Shown: positions 44,314 through 56,430, counted from the first letter of the stretch. The stretch: DNA of 64,000 nt from Gracilaria gracilis (GCA_030374805.1 JARGSG010000006.1:310001-374000); one strand, 5' to 3'. The notes: generated by a model from the letters alone, not told the origin. A program made the numbers and translations.

Positions 44314-47300
44314 GGAATTCTACTTAGACCTGCAGTACAAGAAGGGAATCCTGAATACTTAGGTTGGTGAACTTCCCCGCTTACCGACGGTGGCCGAAGC
44401 TGAACCAGTTGATGATCTCAAAATACTATATGATTCATCATGGAAGACGCCGAGGACGAAGACTCGAAAAGCTAGGACGTCTATGAGGCTTCCCTAGGCG
44501 TTGCAGATACGGAGCCTGTTCCCGGATAATTCTTGAAGATAACACCGGGAGAATGGATTCGGAAACAGCATACTGACTCTTTTTGCCGTGAGGTTCGTGC
44601 CCGTCTGAACGGTGGAGCTCAACTTCTTTTTGTCATGAACGACCAAGGATTCTTGGTTCGAATAGTTACTGACAGGCCACAGATTGTGGTACCTCATTCG
44701 CTTCAATCTCTAGTCTTGCATCTGTCGCACTACGCGTAGTTGTCGGCCAACCCTGGTGGAAGGACGTTGTGGACTTCTATTGGCCAGCTATGACATTGGA
44801 GGCGTATGCCACTGCTTGTAGATGTTCGGATTGTGCAAAGAACCGCGTCAAACTGCGGAAATACTCCAAACAGTTGGTACCCTTCCCCGCAAGGGCCCCA
44901 CTCGAGTTCGTGGCGATTGACATACTCAGCGAGCTTATCAGGACACAGTGATGTAATCGGTTTCTACTTTTCATAACCGACATTTTTTATAAGCTCCTGT
45001 GGACAGTTCCCCAAACGAAGATTACTGCCAGCGCGGTCGCGGCAGCATTCGTAACCACTGGGTCTTTGTCTATGGACCGACGATTGATTTGCTATAGGAT
45101 AATGGGTCGCAATTCGCTGCGAAGATCTTCGAGGGCGTGTTTCGTGCCCTTGACATCAAAAAACTGTTTACTACGAGATTCCATCCCCAAAGTAGTGGCC
45201 AAGTGGATTGCTTCAATCGCAGTGTGCTGAATGCGCTGCGAACTTCTGTCGCCGACCACCCGTCGGGATTGGATTTCTACACCAATGCGGTGACATATGC
45301 CAAAAAAAGCAGGTACATCGCACCACCCAGATCTCTCCTTTTGAACTGGTCTTATCGCGTGTTCCAAAATTCGTGGCTGTCAAGCCCCAACCTACGCTGG
45401 ATAAGTTCGCTTCACCCCGTTTACAGAGGGACGCCTGGAAGCAATGGCTGAAGCAAATGATTCCCGTAGTTGAGCAGCAAATCGCTGCCCCAAGCCGTCT
45501 ACAAGCTGAAATTCTTTGCACGTGTGCGAAAGAATACCCCACACATCAGGGAAGGTGGCTCTGTGTTTTCCAGGAAGAATACTACAATACGGAAAAGAGA
45601 AACGCCACAAACTTTCTCTGATCGCAGATGGTCCCTAAAGGGTTATTTCTACTAACGGTAAAACGGTTGCGACGTAAAGGATGAGCACGAACGCTTCTCG
45701 CGTGATCGCATTACGCCGGCACTACCGACAGAACCCACCGTGCACGAAACTCATCCCGGACCGACCACGTTGGATACTACCCTGGAAGCGCTCTCGGCCA
45801 TTAACAGCGACGCCCGGCTCGGCCTGTCAATTCTACCGCATGACGCGCGCTCTGGCCAAACTCCCTACGGAGTCGGAACATACCACGAAAATTGGGTCAG
45901 ATGCTTATGCGAACACACGCATCGTGCCCACTTTTAGGATAATCGCCCCGCGCCCCGTCGCTCCAGCTGAGGAGGGGGAGGGGAACGCTCCTTCTAGTTA
46001 CGATACTTCTTCGCAGTGTACGCTGTTGCAAACGGATACTGCACCGTCGCGGAACAGCGACGGGGGCGGAGGGGGTGTAGCTTTGCCTTCGCGTACGGGA
46101 AACGCACGGAAGTGTGAGAGTAAGTGCCCCGCAAAAACCTCAATGTCAGAGGATGCACAGTTATCATCTTCACCATCTTAGTTGCAAGCGGGCTCCTCAT
46201 GCAGAGATATTACGCCCAGGCGGGATGCGCATCCGAAAACACCGGGCCAAGACGTGGAAGTTACCGCTGGAGCATTGCTTCGCCGACAGAGGACACGCAG
46301 GCCTGCAACCGCAACGCCACCGTACAAAGCCCGACATCCGAGAACACACACGGCGACGCACCGCTACTGCGGAATGCAAACAAGACGAACGTTGCCCCGC
46401 CAATGGAGAAGATCGATCATTCGGGATAGAAATTGGTTGTTGGAGACCGTGCTGTGACGGCAAACTCAAGTCTGGGAGGTTCAATTGACTTAGTCAATGA
46501 CGGCACCGGAAATGCAAAACAAACGGCTGCGTCAGTACAGGTGAACACCACTATAGGTGGACAGAAGCCAAGTAAGTTGGACGCGCGCACGGCGCGACAC
46601 GCGCCCCGCACCGTGGGTAAACCGCCTCCCCTGAAAGATGACAATACACATAACAGTTCACGTTTTGGGCACACGCGTGCCTCGGAGAGTGGCACGGAGA
46701 GTGATGAGCTGTAAAAAACGGTAGTTCCGTAATTGTAATGGCTCACCACGGCACCACGATGGTTAAAACCACACAGCTCGCCGTGGACGGCGAACCGCCG
46801 TCAACGCACGCGACGAAAACCCGCTTGCTAGCCCCAGCACGGAGGGTCGTTCCCCGTCAATCGGGACGATCTCACCGAAACACTGGAAGCGCGCAGTCAT
46901 TCCAAACAGGATCCCACAGCAACTACACAAGAAAGTGGCTCATACTCTTCACCGGAGAGCGTGACCCTCCGAGGTGCTCCTTGAGGAGCACTATCGAGAC
47001 ATGGTGTACGAGATGCACTGCCTCCAAAACATAAGTCAAAGGCCATTACCCACGATAGCCACGACAGTGGAAGAGCCATCCGCCTCTCCAACGAGGACTT
47101 TTTGACCGCCTCGGGTTGGTCAAGCCACTAGAGCGGAATGTCTACAAACGCGAGCTCGTAGTGGACTGTACATTGAAACGCGGCCAAAACTCTACTGAAA
47201 AGCTGATATACCAAGTCTGTTGGTACGGCTACCCCCCTTCAGAGGACACACACGAACCTCTCGAGCACCTTTATCGCTTGAAGGTACTTCAGTACCACTG

Positions 47301-47343
47301 TAGAGCCTGCACGCCGACATCCGATACACTCGAAAAAGCCTAG
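44314..47343 (+). pseudogene. Gypsy-2L RNase H end, integrase, chromodomain
   Basis: Pol tail. It contains RARLNGGAQLLFVMNDQGFLVR and PQIVVPHSLQSLVLHLSHYA, the integrase zinc domain (CRCSDCAKNRVKLRKYSKQL, about 44814-44880), the core near 44890-45400 (APLEFVAIDI, FNRSVLNALRTS), a long Pro/Thr/Ser-rich linker (45600-47080), and a chromodomain (ELVVDCTLKRG... YQVCWYGYPPSEDTHEPLEHL, about 47148-47270). Fossil with many breaks; the order matches Gypsy-2R. Confidence 0.8.
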
Positions 47344-47855
47344 ATGGGTTACGCCCACAATAGTTGTGGCACTCACGCGGGTCATTTGCCACTTTGGCAG
47401 ACAAGCCAAGAGATAGTGGAAGAAAAGAGGAAGAAGAAGAAGCAATAAGAAGAGGAAGTTAATGAAGATTTGGAAGTTGCCGCTCAAAGTGGAATACCTC
47501 CTTTAAAGAAGGCGCAGCTGACCCTCGCGGGGTGTTGCCTTCTGAGAAGGGGGAGGCATGAAGAGAATTTTCTGAAGCCGGTAGCAACCAGTAACATTTA
47601 ATATTTGGGCCAAGCTATATATTGCTATCTACAAAGGTTATCAGGGGCCTCTACCGAGAAGATCGATCACACACCGGACGGTCTTTAACCGGACCCACGA
47701 TCTTGGGCCAACCACTGAGCCGCAAGGCCCTGTAGCTGCACCAAGTCGGTCACCCTGTCAAACACGGAGACACCCATGCTGCAAAGAAAATTGCGTATGA
47801 AGATCACCTGAGCGTCGGTACTCTAACCAGCTCCACCCACAGAAGCGGAGACCTG
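47344..47855 (+). other. Gypsy-2L region between pol and gene X
   Basis: About 0.5 kb between the convergent 3' ends of pol and X. It contains a purine-rich stretch (47415-47470) and no gene that I can support. The equivalent gap in Gypsy-2R is only about 175 bp (59140-59313). Confidence 0.6.
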
Positions 47856-49400
47856 CTATGTGCCAACTGAGTTAAAAGCATCCAGCGCTGCCGCATCAGC
47901 GGATTCGCCGTCATCTTCGGTTACGTCGATCACGTCGATTTGCTGGTTCTCTCCCTGTTTCTTAGGGCTTTCTGCCTCATCAAGGTGCTCGTTATCATTG
48001 TCTCCGACGAAGACAAACCCGCGAAGAAGGCTGTATGGGACTTTTCGTTCGATTTGACGGCGCTCGCTCTCCTTGGCGGCTGTGACTATCTCCCCTTCCG
48101 ATGGGTCGAAGTATACAAAATTTCCGGCGCTGGAGTCTCGTTCGGGAGACCGGGTTTTACCCCGAAAGATACCCTCGGAGACATGTATAACGCACGGATT
48201 CCCAATAGACACCGTCGAGGACCTTCACCCAGGACACCACTTCCGGCGCGTTGCGGACGGATCCGGGCACATCGGTGATGTCCGGGTTCCGAATGGAACG
48301 GCGAATCACCTCCGTCATGAACCCAAGCAGGTAGTGATCATACGCCTCCAAGAGGAAGAATGCTGCGATACGGACAGTCCACTCTGTGGCAAGGATGCTC
48401 CACAGGACGCGCGGCAGATTCTTCATGTAGTACGACCCGACGTCAGTTAGGCATGTTGGGAGTTCCATATGGCACCCTCGATGGTCCTCGACTGCAGGCC
48501 AGAATGATGGCAGCGGAACGTGGGGCTCTTGATGGGAACGCCCCGCAATTCGCTCAACTTCCGAGCATTGGTACAGTACCGGAATCCCAAAGCGGGATCG
48601 CCACTTCCTCTCGTGACGGAGGCATTAGAAGAACTCGCGTCGTGACGAATTGCAGAGGTACAGGAACTTGGCCCAAAAGATTTGACGAGCGCAAAGGATG
48701 AGATTCTGGTGGCGATGGACGACATCCGTATAGCGGTCAATCTCGTCGAAGGCAACAGCCAGTCGATTTCCGTACTCAACTTTGCCGTACGTACGGTAGT
48801 AAGAAACGTCAAACCGGCAATGGGACGGAACCAGATGCTCGTTCGGAGCCCAGAAATGTAGCACATACCCAATGCGGGAAATTTCCAGGTGAGCGAATGC
48901 CGGGCTCTCGCTTCTCGTATACCAGAGACAATCTGGATGAACCGTGATACGGGCAAGCCATTACCATGAGCGGACGATGCTAACGGAAAGCCCTCCGGGG
49001 ATATAACCGTTAACGGCGTAGGAGTTGATTAATGTATCATCCCGAACGGCTTTGGTATTGAAACACAGGATTTGGGAGACAGGCCGCTGTGGCGCTGAGG
49101 ATCGAGCCGACGAAGACTCTCAAGACTGGGCCATCCGCGCGTACTTGTCGGCGCGCTTGCATTAAACCAATCCCCCACGGGAGCTAGATCAAGAGTTTTT
49201 GCCGCCACGACGGATGCCCCACCAGAAACAGAAGCCCCAGAAGATTGAGGCAAGGGCGCGGACTGGAACAGCGGACCGGCAACTGTCATTCGCGCAGTCC
49301 CTTGCAATGGAGCACCAGAGTTACCGGAGGTGTTTTTGTTGTTAGTAGGCATTTCTGTGTCGATGAGAGTCGAAGGCGCCAAGTGTGGTACGAGTGCCAA
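47856..49400 (-). pseudogene. Gene X of Gypsy-2L, antisense to pol (unknown function)
   Basis: A minus-strand coding region of about 500 codons in a plus-strand Gypsy element. Shared with X of Gypsy-2R, in the same order: an N-terminal low-complexity Ser/Gly/Pro part (QSAPLPQSSGAS against RSVPLPQSGNAS); a central block (FDVSYYRTYGKVEYGNRLAV against FDLRLYRTQGEISYCARLAV); a Trp-rich helical block (LWSILATEWTVRIAAF against LWSVVLTEWAIRTAAY); then AGNFVYFDPSEGEIVTA against AGDFIFFNPWEVQEITTA and an acidic tail. I recognise no family. Broken in a few places. Confidence 0.72.
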
Positions 49401-49500
49401 GTTGTTGGAGTCTGAGTTGTCGGCAGGCTGATAGCCGGAGTCTGGATTATAAAGGCCACGATGGAAATCGAAGAGCCGAACGATTCATAAGTTTTCGTTT

Positions 49501-49513
49501 GAGAAGGGGGATA
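49501..49513 (+). other. Gypsy-2L polypurine tract
   Basis: GAGAAGGGGGATA directly before the LTR TG. Its counterpart in Gypsy-2R is AAGGAGGGGGATA on the minus strand (57147-57159). It shows that X lies inside the element, between pol and 3' LTR. Confidence 0.75.
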
Positions 49514-50098
49514 TGTAGAGTAATTGCCCTTTCCAGGGACTGAAGGGGATGTTACTCATATATCCGTTGTTATTTTTGGCTGAACTTCCTATTATTATGA
49601 AGTCTGTTGGCTATTTGGCCTGGATTAGGGATCCGCCTAGAAAGGGTATGATTAGCGTGAAACGTGTGTGCCCGCGCCAGATTACCGGATGCGCCGTTGC
49701 AAGAGTGCAACGGAGGTACACGTTGGTAGTGTTGGCCAGCGTACCAGGTACTTAGATACTTTAGTTGGTATTTGCTAGCCGTACATCCCTCATGTATGGG
49801 AAGTAAGCCCCAACGCGACCTTGGGTCTAGCTCGATTTCCGCTTACCCGCGGTCTTCCGCCCCATTCCCGGAGAATACCGCTGCTTATCCGGACGCTTTA
49901 TCCACCCCCGTCACTGAGAAGCAACGATCCGTCGTTCCGGCTATTTATTTATCATTCTTTCGTACACTCTTTCTGTCTTCCCGTCTTACGGCTTCGTTAC
50001 ACTTCGCCCTGTTGTATAGGTTTGCCCTTTTTGTCTCGGGATTATTCCCCGCTCTCACGAGTCTGGGGTTTAGGGGTTTAGTGTTTTCATTCTGACAG
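49514..50098 (+). repeat. Gypsy-2L 3' LTR
   Basis: It starts TGTAGAGTAATTGCCC right after the polypurine tract. The end is placed at ...CATTCTGACA (50098) by the CA rule and because coding-like sequence of another type starts just beyond. There is no second LTR to confirm it. Confidence 0.55.
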
Positions 50099-50109
50099 GG
50101 TAATCGTGA

Positions 50110-50430
50110 AAAAAAGTTCTCGGGCCTCTGACACAGTTATGGACTGTTTTTGGATCGAAATACAGATGGGGAGGGAAGTTTTATAACCACATCTTTTTAT
50201 TCTGTATTTCTATTACTAACGCAAAAATTTTATGGCTCCTACTCCGTGCTGCTGACGGACAGTTTTTTAGTAGATACAAAAATTCTCTGTATGCTTTGGG
50301 CGACGAATTGGGTCGTAAGAGAAAGTTGACGCAAAAGAAACACAGAGGAAAGCGTCAACGCCGAATGCAGGCGCAATACCGGGACATTGAGTCCGATGAA
50401 GATACTATTAACCCAGGTATTAACTGTTGA
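50110..50430 (+). pseudogene. C-terminal fragment, possibly of a piggyBac-type transposase
   Basis: An open stretch of 106 codons ending in TGA at 50430, with no ATG-initiated start; it reads in from the Gypsy-2L LTR boundary. It contains LTQLWTVFGSKYRWGGKF, then a hydrophobic segment with ISITNAKILWLLLR, and a very basic tail (GRKRKLTQKKHRGKRQRR) ending SDEDTINPGINC. The 'ITNA.IL..R' segment recalls the C-terminal helix of piggyBac (DDE_Tnp_1_7) transposases. A host gene's last exon is the alternative. The 5' part is missing. Confidence 0.4.
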
Positions 50431-50903
50431 TATACGTTAGAGATAGGTCTTTGTATGAAATGATAATGCGTTGCTGTAAAGCTCTTATATATCTTTTATT
50501 TGTTCTTTTGAGGTAAACACTGGCTTTATCATTTCATTATGTGTGTGTCAAATTTATTCTGTTTACGATACAAATCTATCAGGTGTGTTTACATTAAGTA
50601 TTTCAGGTAGGGATCTACTGGGCGCCTGGCATGTATGATCTTCATTTGGCTACATTCGTTCACCTGCCCCAAGGTCAGCTCCTAATCAGTAAAGCCCTCT
50701 TTTACCATCATATTTTGAAAAATAATGGAATTTCTAGGAACGCAGAAGAGTATTTATTTTTCACTGGATTAGGCTGAGTGGTTGATCTTCAGGTGGCAGG
50801 TGACTTGGGAGTCAGCCGCCGTCGTTGTGGCTTGTGATATATGTATCTCTGGTGCACTCGCCCTGATCTACCGACGGGTTGGATGTTGCCGATCGTTTAC
50901 GAT
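50431..50903. other. AT-rich stretch, nothing recognised
   Basis: About 470 bp of AT-rich sequence between the piggyBac-like tail and the Harbinger transposase. No ORF of interest, RNA gene or repeat seen. It may include the 3' flank or terminal repeat of either DNA transposon. Confidence 0.5.
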
Positions 50904-52003
50904 CTACTGCGATTGTCTTTGGCTGCCAATCGCAATCGCGTGCACGCTGATGATGTTCTTCACAATGCAACAAAGCATGACGTAATTCATTTTAGATACA
51001 TCCCAGAAACGAGATGAGTGACGAATAATGTGCCATCTTCGTTGGAGTACTCCAAATGCGCGTTTTACGTCTTTTCGACGCCCTTTTTGTCTTTTAGCAT
51101 GCCCGTTTTTCTTCTTACAGATTGGTTCTCGCACTGTATAATTGGATATATGGAACCTGGGATACACATCATCAGATAGAAAGTAGGGTAAATGCTTCCG
51201 CTCTCCATTCAAGGCGTTTAATATCTTGTGAGGAAAGACCCCACTTGAAATTTAACGTGAAATCTCAAGATAATCTATATTATTTGCGCTGCCAGGGGTT
51301 CCAAGGAACAAGTACTATACCCACAAGCGATCCTCAACTATGGTTTCTGGCGCCGACCCAGGTTTGTTCTCTTTTCCCTGATATAGGTTTCTCAACGTAA
51401 CATGACAGTTTCTCATAAACTTCATTTGCAACAATCAATGTTTCCAATCATGTCTAGAAAGCCAAGGTTCTTTGTTTTTTCCAAAATTGTCTTCAAATCT
51501 TCATCTGTTGGACATTGTAGATACTGCTCTCCAAACAACTAAACTAAACCCCTACAAAACTATTTGAAACCCTATGCAGCTGTCGATTTAGTCTTGTGCC
51601 TGTACTCATCTGCAATATCTGCCGCGCCTTCGTATGCAAAAAGCTGAAAGTCGGCATGAGTTTTTTGCTCTACAATAAAGCCTATTGTTTTGTGCATTCC
51701 GGTTTCTGTAATAAGCACTTACAGTTAGATTCGAGTTTATGGCACAAATTGTAAAAAATAATTTGGCTGATCTGAAATTGACGACAAAAGCGGCTTGAGT
51801 GGCAAACGGGATTTGCGCAGAGATAGTCTTCTTGTAGTTTTAGATGTTTTTTCGGGTCTTTTATGGTTTATCTTTGTCGCTCGTTCTGTTTTAGAGCCTC
51901 TGTGAGTCGATTTGATATCCTCACTTTCTTCGAATTTTAAGATATTATGCAAACGCTCCTTCAGGGCTTCATGAAGCTCAAAATTCACGACGAGCTCCGG
52001 CAT
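50904..52003 (-). pseudogene. PIF/Harbinger-type transposase pseudogene
   Basis: Minus strand, possible start ATG at 52003 (MPELVVNFELHEALKERL). Recognisable DDE_Tnp_4 segments in order: LFAYEGAADIADEY (about 51605-51650), EQYLQCPTDEDLKTIL, GFLDMIGNIDCCKW-like with the first catalytic Asp (about 51435-51480), FLGTPGSANNIDYL, FLSDDVYPRFHI with the second Asp (about 51140-51190), and RKDVKRAFGVLQRRWHIIRH (about 51045-51105). This family cuts and pastes DNA with a 3-bp target (TWA). The gene has several in-frame stops and is dead. A Copia element begins 9 bp upstream of its ATG. Confidence 0.78.
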
Positions 52004-52011
52004 TGTGCTGT

Positions 52012-52229
52012 TGTTAGAGTATTAGCGACTGTTAGCAACATACTCACTGTTGGTAATTAATAGTGACGGTCCCACGAGCTCTCTCCGACAGTCATTAGCC
52101 CAACGGCCGCCCAGCATCCGTATATAAAGGCACACCATTAACCCAGGAGCTCACTTTCCGGGAGCTTCCGGGCAGATTTCTTGTGCCGATAGTATTGCTT
52201 GTGAACTATCCTCTCCTAAACTGCACTAC
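52012..52229 (+). repeat. CoDi-like Copia 5' LTR and leader
   Basis: It begins TGTTAGAG and contains a good TATA box (TATATAAAGG, 52121-52130). The LTR end could not be fixed because no second copy is present. The ATG at 52230 (MNFEHVAEGHTK) opens the gag part. Confidence 0.5.
52121..52130 (+). promoter_or_regulatory. TATA box of the CoDi-like LTR
   Basis: TATATAAAGG about 110 bp inside the LTR and about 100 bp upstream of the first gag ATG, as expected for an LTR promoter. Confidence 0.6.
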
Positions 52230-53362
52230 GATGAACTTCGAGCATGTGGCCGAAGGGCATACGAAAGTTATGGGCCCCGGAGGAGGATTTCTCTCCAAGC
52301 AATATACTCATCCTGCCGAAGCCGCGCGCTTACACGGACAAACTTCTATAGCGCGAATCTGTTTTCGATTGGGCGGACAATCTGCGCGCATGCGCAGCAG
52401 GATGCGACTCTCGTGCTAAGGGAGCCGTAGCAACTATGGGGATGACGCTCTACAGATCACTCGAGTTTTCGAAGAAAGAAATGGTCAAGAAAGCTGTTCG
52501 TACCGGAGAACTAGTTCTAACGGCTGCAAATGAAGAGGACAAGATTAACCAGAAAGACATAGCCAAACAAGTGGTCAATCTTGTCGCCAAAGACTCTTCT
52601 GTCGATCTTTTACGCCGGATTGTACGCTTATACAAGCAAATGAACGCCTGTGCGCGAAAGCGCAATGAACCGATCCCGGATTTCATCGAGAGGTTTGTCG
52701 GATCAGCTCTGCAATATCTCAACCTGACTAGCTCTGAACACGACTCGAGCGGTAGTCAAAACTTTGGCATCACTCAGCAGCTAAATGCTGATCTATCGTC
52801 TTAGACCGTCAACAACATCATGAGCAACCTGGTGTCATCCTCCAAACAGAAAGACGCTAGTAATACCGACATTCTACCAGTTAGCATGAATCGCATGTGC
52901 GTCATCAAGACCCTGATGGAAGTGTTCCTGTCGGGAGAGTTCGACGATGACGATAAGAAGAAATGTACGGAATCTCTGAACGTGGTGAAGGCTGCTATAA
53001 ACCAGCATAACATGGTGCATAAAGCAGAGAACGATTGTTTTTCGATTGGATTCCAGGACGCAGTCACGGCCTTAGAAGAAGCCGGATTGGAAAAAAAAGA
53101 TCTGCAGCTCGCGCTGGACCAAGACCCTAAGCCGGAGAAATCGGCGAAGGCGTTCTTGAACTCTAACAAAGAGTTTAAAAAAGGAAGGAAGCGTAAACGC
53201 GAATACAACAAGAAGTCCAACGCCGAGACTAGAAAGGTTGAACCCAATAATGAACCCTCGGGGGCTCCAGATGGGCAAGAACAGAAGAACGACAATCCAG
53301 ACAAGAAGTTCAAGCGCAATTGGAAACCTCGTAACGGGGGATCTAAACCGTTTTTTCGTTAA
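52230..53362 (+). pseudogene. CoDi-like gag region
   Basis: Helical, charged Gag-like sequence (EFSKKEMVKKAVRTGEL, DLLRRIVRLYKQMNACARKR, DFIERFVGSALQYLN) followed by SGEFDDDDKKKCTESL and a very basic C-terminal tail (KKGRKRKREYNKKSNAE, KFKRNWKPRNGGSK). No CCHC knuckle is visible; the basic tail may bind RNA instead. Fossil. Confidence 0.7.
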
Positions 53363-53562
53363 GGGATTCGGAATCACATCCGAATCCCATACTAGACGAA
53401 GGTAGTCCCCTGTCGGCTGAAGGCATTGGTTCGCCAATTCCTCTGTGCGAGGCCTCGGGTATCCCATTCGACCCATACGAACCAAGAACTCGCTACAAAA
53501 GAGGTTGGGGACACAATTGCGAGAATTATAAGGAGGTCAAGTGCTCTTGGACTCTGTCCTTC

Positions 53563-54780
53563 CAAGACATGCGGAATCAAATGACTGAAATCACCTTTGA
53601 CCTGTTCGATGACGACTCTCCATTAACAATAGGTCTGGAAATCCAACGGCACAGCGTGACAGACTTCACATCTCAGCCGCCAACGATTACCTTCCATCGC
53701 GACACAGATAAGGAACCGACGATAATTGGGCTATACATGAGCTTCACTTCCATATACAATGCAAGAGCACGGGCCCTTATCAAGCCAACGATGAACACCG
53801 TACTGGCTTCAACAGGTAGGAATCTCAGACCGAAAACGCTGGCAAAACGTCTACACTGACTGACCCATGCCCATCCAGACGAGATCAAAGAGCTATGCAA
53901 ACGGGCTGGACAGAACCCAAAAGAATTAGAAGAAGAAGTCAGAAAGCTGAGTGATAATTGCGGCATATGTGCTCAATCAGGGCTACCGAATCCGTCCAAA
54001 AAGGTCTCAATTAGTTACGTGAACCAAGCGTTCAATATTGAAATACAGAGTGACTTTATGTTCTGCGTAATCAGAAGCACACGCTATGCGGTCCTTCAAA
54101 TCGTCGATTGCGGCACAGGATACTCCGAAGGGACGCTAATGTCCGATCGAGAAGCCGGGAGTATCATCGCAACAATTGAAGTCGAATGGATAAATCGACA
54201 CGGTGCACCGGAATCCCTGTCAGCCGATAACGAGTTCAATAGTCGACAAACTAGAAGCTTCCTGTCAGGAAGGAACATCACATTCAAGGCTAGACCGGTG
54301 AGGCGTCACCACAAGACTAGCATCGTAGAAAGAAAGAGTGGCGTGGTAAAACGCATCCTCGGAAAACTGCAGCTAGATCAGACGTCAGCCACAGACAGAA
54401 CCATACTGTTGAGAGCAATATTTCTCTGCAACTGCTTCACCGGATCAAAAATCCTAAGTTCCTTCGAGCTTGCAAAGGGGTACGCACCTTCAATTCTGGG
54501 AGCACCTCCACGAATGGTCACGGAGGAGCTACTCAAGGCATACACCGAACAGGCGGCTAGCAGAGCACTTCAACAACGGGCGATGAAAGCACGCAACCAT
54601 ACGGGGCTCTCTCAGTCGTCTATAAAACCAAGGGAAGAGGTTTTATTCTTCTTTAGAACCTCAGCGAACAACATACCGGACGAGTGGCGATCCGCTGTCG
54701 TCGTCAAAGCACATCAGCATTAAATTGAAGTAAGGCGAAGAGTACGAGGTCCAATCTCCAGAGTTGCCTACGAGGACCTG
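53563..54780 (+). pseudogene. CoDi-like protease/integrase region
   Basis: Protease-to-integrase connector, then an HHCC zinc domain (LTHAHPDEIKELCKRAG...CGICAQSG, about 53860-53985). The integrase core follows with IQSDFMF, VDCGTGYSEG, SADNEFNSRQ and HHKTSIVERKSGVVKRIL (about 54040-54360), then FLCNCFTGSK and a C-terminal part with EEVLFFF. Fossil. Confidence 0.78.
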
Positions 54781-54828
54781 AGGCTCAGACCCAATTCCTC
54801 ACTAGCACGTGCACTAGGTGAGGGACTT

Positions 54829-56430
54829 ATGGAGGACTATATTGATCTCACGCTCAGTCCGAGCCCCAGCAACGACCATGGATCACCCATGCACACCACG
54901 GGTGCGCTGATGGCGGTAAACGAGGAGCATGCACGCAAGGACATGGGAGACTACACTCAAGGACTCATCGATAAACCCGAACTGAACAAACCACACGTGC
55001 TGGAGAGCAGCAAACAAAGGGTCCTCGTCAACATGCAGAAGGTCTTGGGGAATCGTCAAGTCTCCGCTCGAGAAGTAGAGTTCGCACCGCCGTGGATACT
55101 TTGGAAAGTCGTTGAGAAGGAGCACGATGACAATTGGACCACAGCCTACGAGGAAGTGTCGGAATACGATGTACCGAGAGACGCCAACGTCATCTCTTCC
55201 CACACCGTGTATAAGGTGAAAGAGGATGAAGACGGACATCGTAAGCTGAAGGCTAGGTTGGTAACACACGGCAACCGTGATGACCTCAAAGATGAGATCA
55301 GAAAGGATTGCTCGAACGCGGATATGATCGTGATCTAACTGCTACTGAGCGTATCCCTATGTCCCGGATTCAACCTCGGCGTGGCCGATATCAAAAAAGC
55401 CTTCCTCCAGAGTGGATATATCAAGCGTGACATATACGTTAGGCCCGCACCCGAATTTCGAACTAAGAGGGGCATCTTATGGAAGCTCACAAAGCTCCCA
55501 TATGGTATCGTCGATGCTGGAAGGCAATGGGCTAAACGGATCGAAGCATGGATGCTCGGTACGATGAATCTCACCCGTATCTATGGTATTAACCAGCTGT
55601 TCGTTGATCGAGATGAAAGTGGAAATATAATATTGGTTATAGCGAAACTGGTTGACGACTTACTCGTGGCCGGGACGAGCTACACCATAGCACAGTTCAT
55701 GCGAGATTTGGGTCGCGAATTCGAAGTGGGAAAGATTCGCACTTGATCCAAACGGTCCTTCGCGGGATGTGATATCCTTATTGACGAAGAACGTAGCATA
55801 ACGCTAACCATGTCGTCTTATATGGATCGTCTAGAGCCAATTGAGATGTCACGAGCCAGGAGGCGACAACGCGAAGAACGTACCACTGATAACGAAACTC
55901 GGAGCTATCGTTCTTTAGCAGGGACTCTCATGTATCTCGGATCCGCCGTACTCCCGCAAGCCTCCTTCGTTACTTCACTGATGCAGCAGGAACTTGGCGG
56001 TCTCAAAGTGAAGCATCTAGTTGACGCAAACGCCATGTTACAGGAAATTCGCAACATGAACCCCGTGGTGAAATACGTCGTGCCGATCGGATTCACATCC
56101 GCAACGCTAGTCAGCTTCTCCGATGCATACCATGGCACGAATGATGAAGCCTACGAACAGACCGGGGTGATATGCGGCATCAAGTTAATAACCAAATTCG
56201 GGAAAGATCCTAATTTTCACGCGATACATTGGACGAGATGCAAGCAACGCAGGGTCACATACTCATCTTTTGGAGCCGAAATACTGGCATGCGTGTGAAG
56301 CAACGTCTTTGGCGGAAAAAGCGCAAGCTCACGAAGACGTTCGGAATCTTCCCCTCGACAGGGCAGCACAGCGAACGGAGCACTCCGGGAATTACACAGC
56401 TAAGCCGGGTGTAAATCCGAGGTCAAACCC
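54829..56430 (+). pseudogene. CoDi-like reverse transcriptase and RNase H
   Basis: RT: YDVPRDANVISSHTVYKVK, KARLVTHGNRDD, VADIKKAFLQSGYIKRDIY, LPYGIVDAGRQWAKRIE and LVDDLLVAG, the catalytic box (about 55648-55675). RNase H: ATLVSFSDAYHGTNDEAY, HWTRCKQRRVTYSSFGAEILA (about 56095-56290). Copia order. Fossil. Confidence 0.82.

Larger units (their letters stand above)
44314..50098 (+). mobile_element. Gypsy-2L: 3' half of a Gypsy element with an antisense gene (fossil)
   Basis: Plus strand. It begins abruptly inside RNase H (EFYLDLQYKKG, about 44314) and continues through integrase, a long linker, a chromodomain (to about 47343), antisense gene X (47856-49400, minus strand), polypurine tract (49501-49513) and a 3' LTR (49514 to about 50098). 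The 5' half is missing. It resembles Gypsy-2R at 56457-64000 throughout but is strongly diverged. Heavily broken. Confidence 0.82.

Noticed and set aside
48447-48956. The 169-codon minus-strand frame at 48447-48956 as a separate gene
   Set aside because: The similarity to gene X of Gypsy-2R lies in a different frame over the same bases, so this frame is a shadow within the decayed X.
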